A stretch of 64,000 nt of DNA, from NCBI GenBank assembly GCA_963932145.1, contig OZ010613.1, positions 45,388,841-45,452,840 on the forward strand, in the 5' to 3' direction. The stretch comes from Acanthosepion lycidas (Eukaryota; Mollusca; Cephalopoda; Sepiida; Sepiidae). Positions 31,571 to 42,427 of the stretch are shown in pieces. A program made the position numbers and the translations under genes. The number at the start of each line of letters is the position of its first letter. Position 1 is the first letter of the stretch. Below the pieces are notes generated by a model. That model was not told the DNA's origin and made no database searches. It saw only the letters and a list, made by a program, of their open reading frames with translations.

Positions 31571-32730
31571 AATAAGAGAAATTGTTTTATGTCAGATAAA
31601 TATGTTGTTGGATAACTAAATATGTTTGGCAACTTTGGTAGTATCTGGCTGTAGATAGCAGACAATTACACATGATTTATAATATATAAAATAAAGGGAG
31701 AACTTGGTTTTGTTTTTGTGAAAGACAACAGTGTATAAAAACGTGTTTCATGCTTTCTCTCTGATCCTGAAAAGAAAACTAGTGGATGATATTAAAGTCC
31801 ATATTAACACACAAGATCAGAGCATTATTTTGCAAAAGGCTTGTGTCTACACGCATGTCAGGTATGCATCCTCCCTTAGCAATATCTAACCGAAGACTGT
31901 ACCCTTTGTACAGACACAGCTCTATTGATTGGTCATGGAGTATCAGTGATCACTGGTCCAAATGGTCACTTTTTCTGTCATCAGGAAAACATGATATAAT
32001 TGGCAATTCCAGTCATCATGTACTTCGACCCTTATTGAGCCAACCTTTTAGTTAATGAAACACAGCACTCTATACTCTATTAAAAAAAAAAAAAAACAAA
32101 TATAACACCATCATAAAATCTTCACAAAACTAGTCCCATAAATATATATCTTTCTCCTTTTCTGATCTGTTATGCTTAATTATATATTAGTAAAAATAAT
32201 ATTTTTGTAATTGTTGAGTACACTTATTTTGAAAATCTTGTTATAATGCACTGATCATTGTTATAAAAACCAAATCAAAATATTCCATATATACTTTGAG
32301 CTGTTACCATTTTTTTTTTTTTTTTTTTTCGTTTTGTGTAGTGTTTTTTACTTAAAACCAAATGAAAATAAAGTTTTATTTATGAACACTTGCCTGGGCA
32401 AAATAGAAAATCATTCTCCCACTGTCCAAAAAAGTAAAAATCAAATGTAAAGAAGTATGGAAGACTAGCAGTGCATTAATGAAGAGTTTATTTGTTTAAA
32501 ATTATCTTTAACCTTATATAACCAATAGTTTAAGAATATACTTTTTTATTCTATGCAGTTTAATTAGACTTAGTATAAAAATAAAATTATTTGTTATACT
32601 AACTGAATGGGAGATATAAAAATATAATACTAGTCGAATTACCTCTTGCTACATGTTACACTTTTTTTTTTTTTTTTTTTTTGTCAAGAAAATGATAATT
32701 GATTTAAATCATTGATATAAAGAATAAATT
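31571..32730. other. Intergenic AT-rich sequence
   Basis: Poly-A at about 32080-32096 and poly-T at about 32311-32330 and 32663-32682. A less AT-rich stretch at 31786-32055 has a short open frame without recognisable domains. Nothing else was seen. Confidence 0.6.
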
Positions 32731-32754
32731 GTTATGGAGAAAAATGATGCATTT

Positions 32755-33235
32755 TAATATTACTCAATAATCTTACCAATGCGAGCTCCTTCTGGCTTTC
32801 TCCTATATTTTGAATAGGAGTCATTCTCTTATTTAAATCAAAGGGAAAAATTTCAGTGGGGTGGGGGTGCAAAAACAGCTTGATCTGATCCCTTTCATAT
32901 GTAATTGATGCAATATTTGATTGAATGAATTGATGAGCAAATTTCATCATTGATATGACAGTCAATGTCACAACAAATATGTATTGTAAGGCACTACCCA
33001 ATACTTTATGTTCATATTGTCTTACTTTCCTATATTTTAGATAGGAGTCATTCCCTTGTTCAAATTTAAGTCAAAGGGAAAAAAATTTCAGTGAGTGTTT
33101 GGGGACCCTCTTTGATCAAAATGAAATATACCTATCCAAGTACCCTGGGTAATGTAGTTTCAGAATATATATGGTTATGTGGGTCTATCTCCAAAACCCT
33201 AGGCAGGGTTTGATAACAAACAGATACAACTTATA
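32755..33235. repeat. Locally duplicated block joined to a dispersed repeat
   Basis: The segment CCTATATTTT.ATAGGAGTCATTC followed by AAATCAAAGGGAAAAA(T)TTCAGTG occurs at about 32800-32860 and again at about 33030-33095 in the same orientation. The second copy runs into the repeat at 33110-33235, the inverted relative of 8103-8260. Confidence 0.55.
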
Positions 33236-33439
33236 TATAGATTCCTCCGATACTAAATAGTAGTCAGTGAATGCAAGATATCAGAATTATTTACTTTTTG
33301 TACATCAATACCAAAAATAATTTAACGGTTGCTAAAAGGAAAATGGAAAATAAAATTCTTTCAAAAAAGGTTCACTTGAAAATGATATTAGACTTTACAT
33401 TTTTTTTAAATCTTCAAATATGTCTGTCTTTATTTAATA

Positions 33440-33529
33440 TTAGGTTGATGCAAAAATAATGACGTAATAATGTCATTTTTTGACGTCAAAAAAAGACATT
33501 ATAACGTCATTATTTTTGCACCAACCTAA
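33440..33529. mobile_element. MADE1/mariner-like palindromic MITE, copy 2
   Basis: A 90-bp near-palindrome starting TTAGGTTGATGCAAAA and ending TTTTTGCACCAACCTAA, with TA on both sides (33438-33439, 33530-33531). The centre contains nested GACGT/ACGTC inverted pieces. Confidence 0.88.
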
Positions 33530-33531
33530 TA

Positions 33532-33622
33532 AAATAAATTCTTGGGACAGAGAGCAACAGGATCAATTTCAAAATTGCTATGAAAAATAACAAGTATTTT
33601 TTAAAAATAAATATTAAATGTA

Positions 33623-33653
<31 letters not shown>

Positions 33654-35378
33654 AAGAAAATAATGTTTTATTAAATTATGTAAGTATGAATTCTCAAAAA
33701 AAAAATTGAGTTTTGTTGATTTGTTTTTGGCAAGATGTGGACCGAACAGTATTTAGTAAAATATTCATTCATTAATGAATAAGTCATGAAGATTTTGTTG
33801 AATCAGATAATTTCCTGATTCTTGGCAAATATATTAAGTGTTGTCTTTTTCCTTCTTTTATTTTTTTTATACTTTCACTGGAAAAAAGTATCCATTTTGG
33901 GGGTTCATACCTATATGTGACCAAAAATGCATGTCAAGTGGTGATGTGAAAATGTATACGAAGATTCATGGCAATCAAATGTCAGAAACCATACTTAATA
34001 TTGTGTTAGGTCATGGTTGCTGAGTCTGGAAAACAATGTCGGTGCATAGCACTGTTGAATCTTTGGGAAATTTTTTTTTTACCAACAATGTTCATCTTGT
34101 ACAAGGCACAAGAGACACTCTATGTAGCTGGGTTGAACTATCTTTTTGGGGTGTTTCATAATCTTGGGGTTTGTTGCAGATGGTTACATTGTAAGAATTA
34201 TCGGATAAAAATTTCTTGTGTCTGAGACTTGAACCTTCAAGGATCATATTTACTAGTAGCAGTAGGTTTGACACAGATTTTCTTCAGGGGCTTTCTTGGA
34301 AACCAGTGAAAGGTTTTAGCCAATATGAGGCATTTGATTCACATGTCTTAGGGCTAGACCAATCTCATCAGAAAATGCAAGAAAGATATCCTGAGCTTGG
34401 GTTTGAGTTTGCAGATATTGGATCTGAACCAAGAGTCTTTCTTATTGTAATGTTCATGCTAGCATCAGCCTTAATGCCAAGCTGTTTAATCCTTGACTTG
34501 TATAAATCAGATCAGCTAGCTTGAAAACTGATGTAGTACTGTTATCAAGGCATGCTTCTTCAACGTAGATGACCATTTCAGTAAAAGTGATTTCTGATAG
34601 CACTTTTTCCTTGTCAGTTCTCCACATTTCCAGAGTGTTGTGTTTTTGGAGTGGTTGTAGAAGCCCACCTAGCATTTATTTTAATATTTAGCTTCACTTG
34701 CAATTATATCTCCTGTACTCAAATTAGCAATTCTGTGACTCTGAACATGTTCAAATTCAGTTGTCTTGTAGGAATCTTTCTACTCAAGTTTTTGTTAAAC
34801 ATCAAAATTTGCAGTGTCAGTATTTGATACAATAACATTAAATATTGTTGTGGGACTGCTTGTAATTTGGCTGTTTAGAATAACTCTATGACTTTCATAA
34901 AGAAAGAATAAAATCGAGTAGGAAAAGACAATGTAGTATTAACAAATAACATTAATTTTGTATAACAAAAAGAATACAAGAAGTTGGTTGAATATATCGA
35001 ATGAGTAATATCATTTTTTGGTTAATAGAACTCTTGTATAGAATATACGCATACGCATGTGAGAATGGTGAAATGTAGTTACATGTGTGTTTGTGTGAAA
35101 GACTCAGTATGTGTATGCGTGTGTAGTACTAACGTGGATAAAGGAGTTTAGTTCTTACTGCGGATGGTGTTGCTGTAGTCTGAGGAAGTCTCTTTGTAGT
35201 TTGATCAATGTTGCTGAGTCAAGTGTTGCTTTTGCATGTGGACGTGAATGGAGTCTTGAATATTAGCAGCTAGAGTGACGTGGACATTGGTGGCATTTGT
35301 GAGTCTTTTTATTGGGGCCAGACTTCATGCTTTTATACTTTTTTTCTAAGAAATCGGCTCTAAAATTATATTATTTTA
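33532..35378. other. Intergenic sequence, no gene recognised
   Basis: Contains poly-T at about 33621-33647. The stretch 34100-34680 is less AT-rich and has a 102-codon open frame (34216-34524) with no recognisable domain. 35040-35330 is another GC-richer patch of the kind seen in LTRs, without proof. Confidence 0.5.
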
Positions 35379-35458
35379 TTAGGTTGGTGCAAAAATAATT
35401 TCGTTTTCTCACATAGTAACATATGTTAGAAAACGAAATTATTTTTGCACCAACCTAA
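35379..35458. mobile_element. MADE1/mariner-like palindromic MITE, copy 3
   Basis: An 80-bp near-palindrome starting TTAGGTTGGTGCAAAA and ending TTTTTGCACCAACCTAA, flanked by TA (35377-35378, 35459-35460). The arms pair over almost their whole length (AATTTCGTTTTCT with AGAAAACGAAATT). Confidence 0.9.
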
Positions 35459-35460
35459 TA

Positions 35461-36720
35461 TTTATTCCTAATTGGCCCAAAAAGCCACATGGTATGTCTA
35501 CTACTATGTCCATATGACATTTTGGCAGTATCTACCTAAATCATGATGACTAATAAAACAATCTTTCTGATTTATATTCCATGGTTTTGTATTATACAGT
35601 TTAATTAGTGTTTTTTAATATATAAGCACTTTATTACGTGTTATTGGTTTATAAATATTTTGGAGGCATGTTTTAATGTTTATATAGCTATTGTTGGCTG
35701 AAAATAATTCTTATGCTTAAAATTAATAAGTTTATAATTAAAAAGATAATTAGTTTTATTGTGTGAAATATGTTGCATATTTTATTAGATGTTTTAGCAA
35801 ATACAACAGCCTTAATGAAACATTGTTGCCTTATGTAAACCATCATTATTAGCTGGCTTGCAGCAAAAAAAAAGAAGCAATAGTGCTTTTGTATTGGCTT
35901 TTCAGTGCGATAATTACGTAAATATGACCTCTGTTGTGCCTGTTACCGTTTTATTCTCACCAGTACGACTAGATTTATTCAGAACTCTTTTTGGCTAATG
36001 TGTTATCTTCATGTATGCATGAAGTAACATGAACTGTAAGTGTGAACACAGCAGTGCAAACTCTGATTGTTTCACTTTCATTGGGAAAGACAAAGGTACA
36101 TATAGATTTTTTGTTGCCAAATTTGATAATTTTATCAGAATAATTGTTATATGATGAATTAGGTTGCACTACCAAACAGTACCCAATTAACCAAATTGTA
36201 AAACTTTAGGTTCATTTGCAATATAAGCACCAAAAGCCACCAGTATTGAGAATGTACTATTCTGGAGTGAAATTGCCTGGTTATTTTGAAAATGGCATTA
36301 AAACATTGCACTTTATTTCCATTTCCGAATTATCATTAATGTAAATTCAATCTCTTTCACATTGTCCAGCCGCCATTACTGGCATTGTTTACATACGTTT
36401 TCCTCTAGTGATAATACATGAAAGCTTACTTAGATAACAGCCTCTTTACAGCTTTTCATATCTTACTGGTCTTGATTACTGTGTGATTTTTGTGGATGTT
36501 ATTTTAAAATGCACTTATTTTTTAAATTTACTGAACAAACCACCTGAGGAGATTGTAGAGGTCGAAACTGCAGTAGTGTGCACTGGTCAGCTTTCATCAT
36601 TTTATATATATTTCTTAATTCAAGACCTTGCTGATACAAGAGAAATAACAGAATATTTTCATGAAAAGAAAGCTAATTAAATTATTTTTCATTTTGAAAT
36701 AAAGACTTAAGAAAGCAAAA
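35461..36720. other. Intergenic AT-rich sequence
   Basis: No gene or clear element was seen between the third MITE and the hAT remnant. Confidence 0.6.
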
Positions 36721-37930
36721 TCAATTCAGTGAATTTTCATAAAGATTTGATCTCAAGTTTGTGAGGTACAACCCTGCTGCTGAAAACACCCTTTCAGATT
36801 CTGCACTCATAGGCTTAATTGAAAGTAATGCATTATAGAGCTTGTATAGATTTTCTGTTCTTTTTAAAGATACTTCAAGGCTCTTAAATTCCATGTTGAC
36901 ATCAAAAGTTGCTGAAGGTTCTGTACTCAGTGGAATTGTCTTGAACTGTTCTAATTCTTGCAAATATTCTGCAAGCAATGGTTCATCATTTGCTATTAGA
37001 GTAGCCAGGTTCTTGTCTTACATTTTGTTTTCTGTACTGATCCAACTGTCCACTATTTTCTGAGAAAAAGCCTTTTAAAAAGTCTGTCTTGTAGTTTTCT
37101 TTAGAAGGATGTGAAAAAAGCTCATCATCCTGATTTTTCAAAGTTCTAGGCTTATGAAGGCATATAAGTAAACCTACAATCTCTATTTGTCTTCTTGAAG
37201 AATAATAATTACTCAGGCTTTCTTTTAATGAACTTGTTAGAGAGATATTCTTCTCTGAAAGTTTCTCTATAATGAACTTGAAGGAAACTTCAATAGTCAG
37301 AAGTGTTGCATCTCTTGAACACAGGCATTTAAGAGCTATCTCATTACTGATGTCTTCCAAAATTTATCACTCTTTTGATGTGATTGTCTTAGTGGAAGAA
37401 ATTACTCTCAATGCTTTGAGGATGTATTGTTTCAGCTTAAGAAATCTTTCTATCATGCTTAAAATATTATTCCATCTTGTCTTTCTATCTAGGATTAGCT
37501 TGAATTGTTTCCCATTAAACTGGTCTTTTAGAAAATCTTGGAGCTTCTCATTTATTAGTGGGACTTCTGAAAAATATGACAGATTTTTCATACTTTATTT
37601 ATTATAGAAAGCAATCTTGAAGTAATGGAATGCTGATATATTTTCACAGTTATAGAAGCAAGATATTAGAAAAAGGACTTTTTAATTCTTCATTTTTTTC
37701 CTCTTCATTTTCACTTAAAATTTCATTGGATAGGACAGTAGCTTTATCCTCCTCCCAACTTTTTCATTTTCACTGTCTTCTAATGGTTCTTCATTGATAT
37801 CCTTCTCATACTGGTCACTTTGTAATTTCTTTTTATACAAAACTGAAGAAATAGCTAGATGGATTGCATGAATGAAGCCGTAACATCAATTGAACATGCT
37901 ATTGTGTTTATCAATGTAATCTAGCAATAA
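36721..37930 (-). pseudogene. Broken hAT-family transposase
   Basis: Minus-strand pieces in order: a HAIHLAISSVLYKKK stretch (about 37880-37820), like the conserved H-G-x-H-L block of hAT transposases; QFNGKQFKLILDRKTRWNN (about 37530-37480), matching the TRWNS-type motif; a helical middle (37360-36986); and a C-terminal dimerisation region with LLSIKPMSAESERVFSAAG (about 36850-36780). hAT enzymes cut and paste DNA transposons with 8-bp duplications; the C-terminal domain makes oligomers. Stops and frameshifts separate the pieces near 37000, 37365 and 37610-37720, so no full enzyme can be made. The BED zinc finger and the ends of the element were not found. Confidence 0.85.
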
Positions 37931-38301
37931 CTCTAAGTAAACGCTTATGAATCTTTATTTGACTAAAGCAAGAGGGGAAATGGGATGTGCTTATTTCATT
38001 AACAATCAAAATCAAGGTTCAAATCAGCTAACCTTCTTTTTTACAATTTTGATGATTTTGACACTTAGGACTTCCTAGAATTTTAACCAAACCCAAGAAC
38101 CAATACTTGTCTTTGTGATGCACATTAATATTCATGTATCTCACATTTTTGATGGATATATGGATATATATTCATCAAGAGTGGCACAGAATCATCAATA
38201 TATAATGGAAATTGTTTGTTAACCAAAATATTGCTTTTTTTGTATTTTCTCAGTTTTGTTTATGCTTTCCTGTTCACTTCATTGAAGAATAATAGAAATG
38301 T

Positions 38302-38893
38302 GGATAATTTGCTTTTTAAGCCCGCGCTAAGTGTAAAAGTTCGTGCGCGCGCCAAGAGCGTGATTGTTTAACTGTTAAACTTTAACATTACGAAATAAAA
38401 AAAATGCTAGAAAGAAAATAATAATGAATGCACAAACTTTGCACGAACTTCGTAAAGAAACGAGAATAATTATTTACAAAATAAAAAAAATGCTAGAAAG
38501 GAGCTTTTTTTTATTTTGTAAATAGTCATGCTGTTTTTCAAAGTTCGTGAAAACTAAAAGTTTCTTGCGCATTAATTATTTCCTTTCTAGCATTTTTTTA
38601 TTTTGTAAATAATCATGCTCTTTTCTTTACAAAGTTTGTGCTTTCATTATTATGTTTTATTTTTAATTTTAAAAACGCTTTATTTTATTAATTTGTCTTC
38701 TTTTTTTTTTAATTGAAAGAGAATGCTTCGCTATAAAAAAAAAACGCCATTCTTTCCTAGACAAGTGCGTAGTAATTTAGACGAGTAAGAGCAGTAAAAA
38801 GACCATTAATTAAGCCTCCGCACGCACCTAAATACAAAGATTCCAGAAATTTTTATTTGATACTTAGCGTGGGGCTTAAAAAGCAAATTACCC
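38302..38893. mobile_element. Non-autonomous TIR DNA transposon inserted upstream of thioesterase gene A
   Basis: Ends GGATAATTTGCTTTTTAAGC and GCTTAAAAAGCAAATTACCC are inverted repeats of about 37 bp with few mismatches. Inside, a second inverted pair (ATTTACAAAATAAAAAAAAT near 38470 and its complement near 38585-38610) can form a long hairpin. Units B and C lack this block at the matching place. No transposase remnant is visible. The element ends about 250 bp before the gene A start codon. Confidence 0.8.
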
Positions 38894-39140
38894 ATTAATG
38901 TATGGAGCATATATGTTTTTTCTACATGCAGCCAAATTAAACAGACATCACATAATATCCGCCACAAATTAGCCAAAAACAGTACTGACAATGTGACGTG
39001 ACTTCATAAAAAATATTATCCAAATCACGTTTATCTCCCTTATGTTTATCATAGAAACTTACTTTTTCAACAACGAAAAAGAACGTTTACCTAGATAATG
39101 ACCTCTGCTTCAGGTTCCATGTGCAGCCAGTTATCTCAAC

Positions 39141-40523
39141 ATGCCGGTTAAATTATCATTACTATTTTTTAGAGTTTCACATCGCAGACTATGGTTGGAT
39201 CGTTTTTCTTGGGGTTTGCAAAAGCAAGATTTTTCTTCAACTTCAAGCCAGAAAAAATTGTGCAGACCTGGACCTGTAAGGTTGACAGTTAGCCAAGAAA
39301 AATCTTTGATTGATGAGAATTTATCAGTGTATGTGTCTGGTTTGGACCCATTTCAGGAGATAACAGTAATGGCTACTACTGCATCCGAATCTAACAAAAA
39401 ATATACTTTCGGTTCATATGGTCACTTCAAAGCTTCGGCCGACGGTCTTGTTGACTTAAGCCGTGATCCTTCTTTAAATGGAACCTATACAGGCGTGGAA
39501 CCAATGGGTTTGTTTTGGAGCATGATACAAAATCCTAATCAACGACAATATGCATGTTTGATCAAATACGATTCTACGACAGCCGTTGTTTATAATCTGT
39601 CTGTTTTTTCTCAACACGTGTCCAGTGAGTATTTATGGCGGCCCGATCTGAAACGACTCGCTCATACTGAAATTCAAAGATGGTACAAGAAACCCAACAT
39701 CAAAAAGATATCTGTGGATAAAAAGGGTATTTATGGATCTTTATTTATACCCGAAGAAAGTGAAACTGAAAAACCTCTCCCAGCAGTCATTGATATGTAT
39801 GGGACTAATGGAGGGTTGATAGAGTCTCGCGCGGCGCTTCTAGCCAGCCGGGGGTTTATAACATTCAGTCTTCCCTATTTCTTATATAAAGACCTTCCGA
39901 ATACGCACTTGGATATTGATTTTGAATATTTTGAAAAAGCTATTGATTGGTTTGTCAACCATCCTTCTGTTTTGGCCCAAAACGGGATCGGCATTTTAGG
40001 TAGTTCATTTGGGGGAACACTATCTTTCTATCTAGCTGCACATTGCCCAGAAGTAAAAGCTGCTATAAGTATCAATGGACCTCCAGCATTCTTTCTAAGT
40101 GGCATCAGGCATAACGGAAGGAAGATTCCATCGCTGGGTATTGAATGCAGTACTTTTAAAGAAAATGACCAGGGAATCTTTACGAATGCATGGAAAATAG
40201 ATGAGACGAAAACTTTTACTATACCTGCGTCTTCTTTGGCGAAGTTTTTGTTTATAGTGGGAAATGATGACAAACTATTGGAGTCTGATAATTATAAAAA
40301 ATGGTTACCGCGTAACCCATTATCGAAACAATCTGATATAGAATTAGTTGTTTACCCAAATACAGGTCACCTCATTGAGCCACCTTACACTCCTTTATTT
40401 CATACATGCTATTCTTCAAACTTTGGATGTACTTTGCGCTATGGGGGTACTTCAACACCTCACGCCAAGGCGCAAGAAAATGCCTGGTTAAAAATACAGG
40501 AGTTCTTCAAAAAGCATTTATAA
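39141..40523 (+). CDS. Acyl-CoA thioesterase / BAAT-family hydrolase, tandem copy A
   Basis: A 460-residue intronless protein of the type I acyl-CoA thioesterase/bile acid-CoA:amino acid N-acyltransferase family, which hydrolyses fatty or bile acyl-CoA (or transfers the acyl group). Layout: N-terminal beta-sandwich domain (residues about 45-170, with the NGTYTGVEPMGLFWSM block), then an alpha/beta hydrolase domain. The nucleophile elbow is GSSFGG with Ser289; the acid is Asp376 or Asp377 in VGNDDK; the base is His410 in TGHLIEPPYTP, a stretch strongly conserved in ACOT1/2/4. A Ser rather than Cys at the elbow favours thioesterase over BAAT. The first 40 residues are Arg/Lys-rich, consistent with mitochondrial import, and the end KHL is only a poor peroxisomal signal. 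The start ATG aligns with copies B and C. The length fits human ACOT2 (483). Confidence 0.95.
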   Translation: MPVKLSLLFFRVSHRRLWLDRFSWGLQKQDFSSTSSQKKLCRPGPVRLTVSQEKSLIDENLSVYVSGLDPFQEITVMATTASESNKKYTFGSYGHFKASADGLVDLSRDPSLNGTYTGVEPMGLFWSMIQNPNQRQYACLIKYDSTTAVVYNLSVFSQHVSSEYLWRPDLKRLAHTEIQRWYKKPNIKKISVDKKGIYGSLFIPEESETEKPLPAVIDMYGTNGGLIESRAALLASRGFITFSLPYFLYKDLPNTHLDIDFEYFEKAIDWFVNHPSVLAQNGIGILGSSFGGTLSFYLAAHCPEVKAAISINGPPAFFLSGIRHNGRKIPSLGIECSTFKENDQGIFTNAWKIDETKTFTIPASSLAKFLFIVGNDDKLLESDNYKKWLPRNPLSKQSDIELVVYPNTGHLIEPPYTPLFHTCYSSNFGCTLRYGGTSTPHAKAQENAWLKIQEFFKKHL

Positions 40524-40544
40524 TATATTTCGTAAATTTTCATT

Positions 40545-41062
40545 TTAACACCCGAGCGTCATTCACTGCTGAACTATTTTCTTTCAGAAATGAGTACGCG
40601 CTTCCGTAAAGCGACGTTTTTTGGTACTTAATTTAAGAAGAAAATTAACTTTCAAATATATGTAAACAAACATCGACAAATAAGAATAACAAAAGAAAAA
40701 AAAAACACCTAACCCGAATTTGAAAGTTAACTTTCTTCTTAAAAAAAAGTAAAAGAATAACCAAAAAAAAAACACCTAACCCTAATTTGAAAGTTAACTA
40801 CAAGGAATTATCAAGGAAGTAAATAGGCCCAAATTGTATACGTCCACCAACAAAATTCAGCACTGAATTACTTATCAATAAGCCGGTAATAGCTGGCGAA
40901 ACACCAGGAAAAAAGTACGATTTTTTTCGGGTCGTTAACATCCAAAAAGGTAGGTTTCTAAAATATGTAATTGTTGATTTGAGTTCAGCATACATTTTCA
41001 CGGATCTAAGACTATTTTGGAAAAATTTGAAGGGATATTGCCTATTAGCGCTCGGGTGTTAA
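40545..41062. mobile_element. TTAA-flanked MITE (piggyBac-like), unit A
   Basis: Begins TTAACACCCGAGCG and ends CGCTCGGGTGTTAA, so inverted ends CACCCGAGCG sit inside a TTAA duplication, the target of piggyBac elements. Internal AAAGTTAACTTTC and ACACCTAACCC motifs are repeated. No transposase is visible. It sits about 20 bp after the thioesterase stop codon, hence probably in its 3' UTR. Confidence 0.75.
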
Positions 41063-42240
41063 AATTTAAAGTTACCATATATTTAAATATTTAAACTCTA
41101 AAAAGAAAGGACATAAAATTAAATTAATATATTATTATTATTCTTTTACCTGAACTGAGAACTCTTACAACGTCGGCCATTATTTCCTGGTTAGTGACAA
41201 TTGCTTTTGTACTCATTTTCGATGCACAACAAAGTGTAAAAAAACACTTACTCAAACAAATTTCTTTTTTAAATTTTCACAATTCGAAGCTTGATCATGA
41301 AAATTTCATCTACTGAGGGAAATATTTAGTTCGTTAGTGCAGAAAAATATTTAAAAATAAGTAGGTGATTGGAGGAATGCAGGTAAAATCATTAGGTAGT
41401 AATAAAAACAACCTTGGTAATAAAAGGCATAAGATATTCAGTACAAAAAATACAAGTCTCATTAATGATTTTTTTGTTTCTCTTACAAGAATTTCCACTC
41501 AGTATTTATTTTTAACCACTAGAGTGAATTATTGTTTTGTGACATACATTGAACAATCTGTCTAACGTCATGAGAAATATAAAACCTGAAATTGTTTTAA
41601 ATTTACATTTACAAAAAAAAAAAAAAAAAAGAGTTACAAATATAATTTTTATTAAAAACTTTAAAATGATTTATTTTAGCATCAGGAATATATCATTCAG
41701 ACATCACTACCCATTGCATTACCATGTGTTTGCATCTCTACCAATGACAGATATTCTTTGAAAACTTCACATAAAAATATGTCAGGTTCCATATGACGTA
41801 AGGATGAATAAATACTCCGATTCTAATTATTAGAGAAACTTAAATCGTCATTGGAAATGTAATCAATCCTGTAAGCAATTTATTTCAATTAGACAATATG
41901 TAATTTTAAAAAAATAATCTCTTAAAAACTGTTTTCAATATGCCATTAATAACCTTATAAAGCTAGCAAAAGAAATTTTTCATTAAATAGAAAAAAAGGA
42001 CATATTTTTTTTAAATTTTATTTCTTACTTTCTATAAAATTGTAAATATAATTTTCATAGTGAGATATGACCATTTCCTATAGTATATTATATAGGATGT
42101 AAGTTTGCTTATCAAAATTACTTCCCTTCTATGATTTTATTTTAATGACTGAAAAGTTTTACTGGAAAGCCTTGTACTAAAATGCAATGAAAAATATTTT
42201 TAAAAATTACTTATAATTATTTTTGAAAAAATTGTAACAA
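41063..42240. other. Downstream flank of gene A
   Basis: AT-rich. AATAAA hexamers at 41401-41406 and 41419-41424 could serve the thioesterase transcript. Nearly identical to 51410-52587 in unit B and, more diverged, to 61240-61800 and 63395-64000 in unit C. Confidence 0.6.
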
Positions 42241-42339
42241 ATGACTTTTTTATGCATTTGTAAAAAAAAAAGATTCATTAAAGTTTTTTCTGTTAAATGT
42301 GTTAACTTATGTTTCAGAAGACTATTAAATCAATTTCAA

Positions 42340-42351
42340 TTGTATGTGTGT

Positions 42352-42427
<76 letters not shown>

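Noticed and set aside
31786-32055. 89-residue plus-strand frame
   Set aside because: It has no recognisable family and neither strand gives a longer protein-like product.
34216-34524. 102-residue plus-strand frame in a less AT-rich stretch
   Set aside because: No recognisable domain, no splice partners, and no second copy to show conservation.
40028-40273. 81-residue minus-strand frame inside the thioesterase gene (also 50374-50619)
   Set aside because: It is the antisense shadow of the coding sequence.
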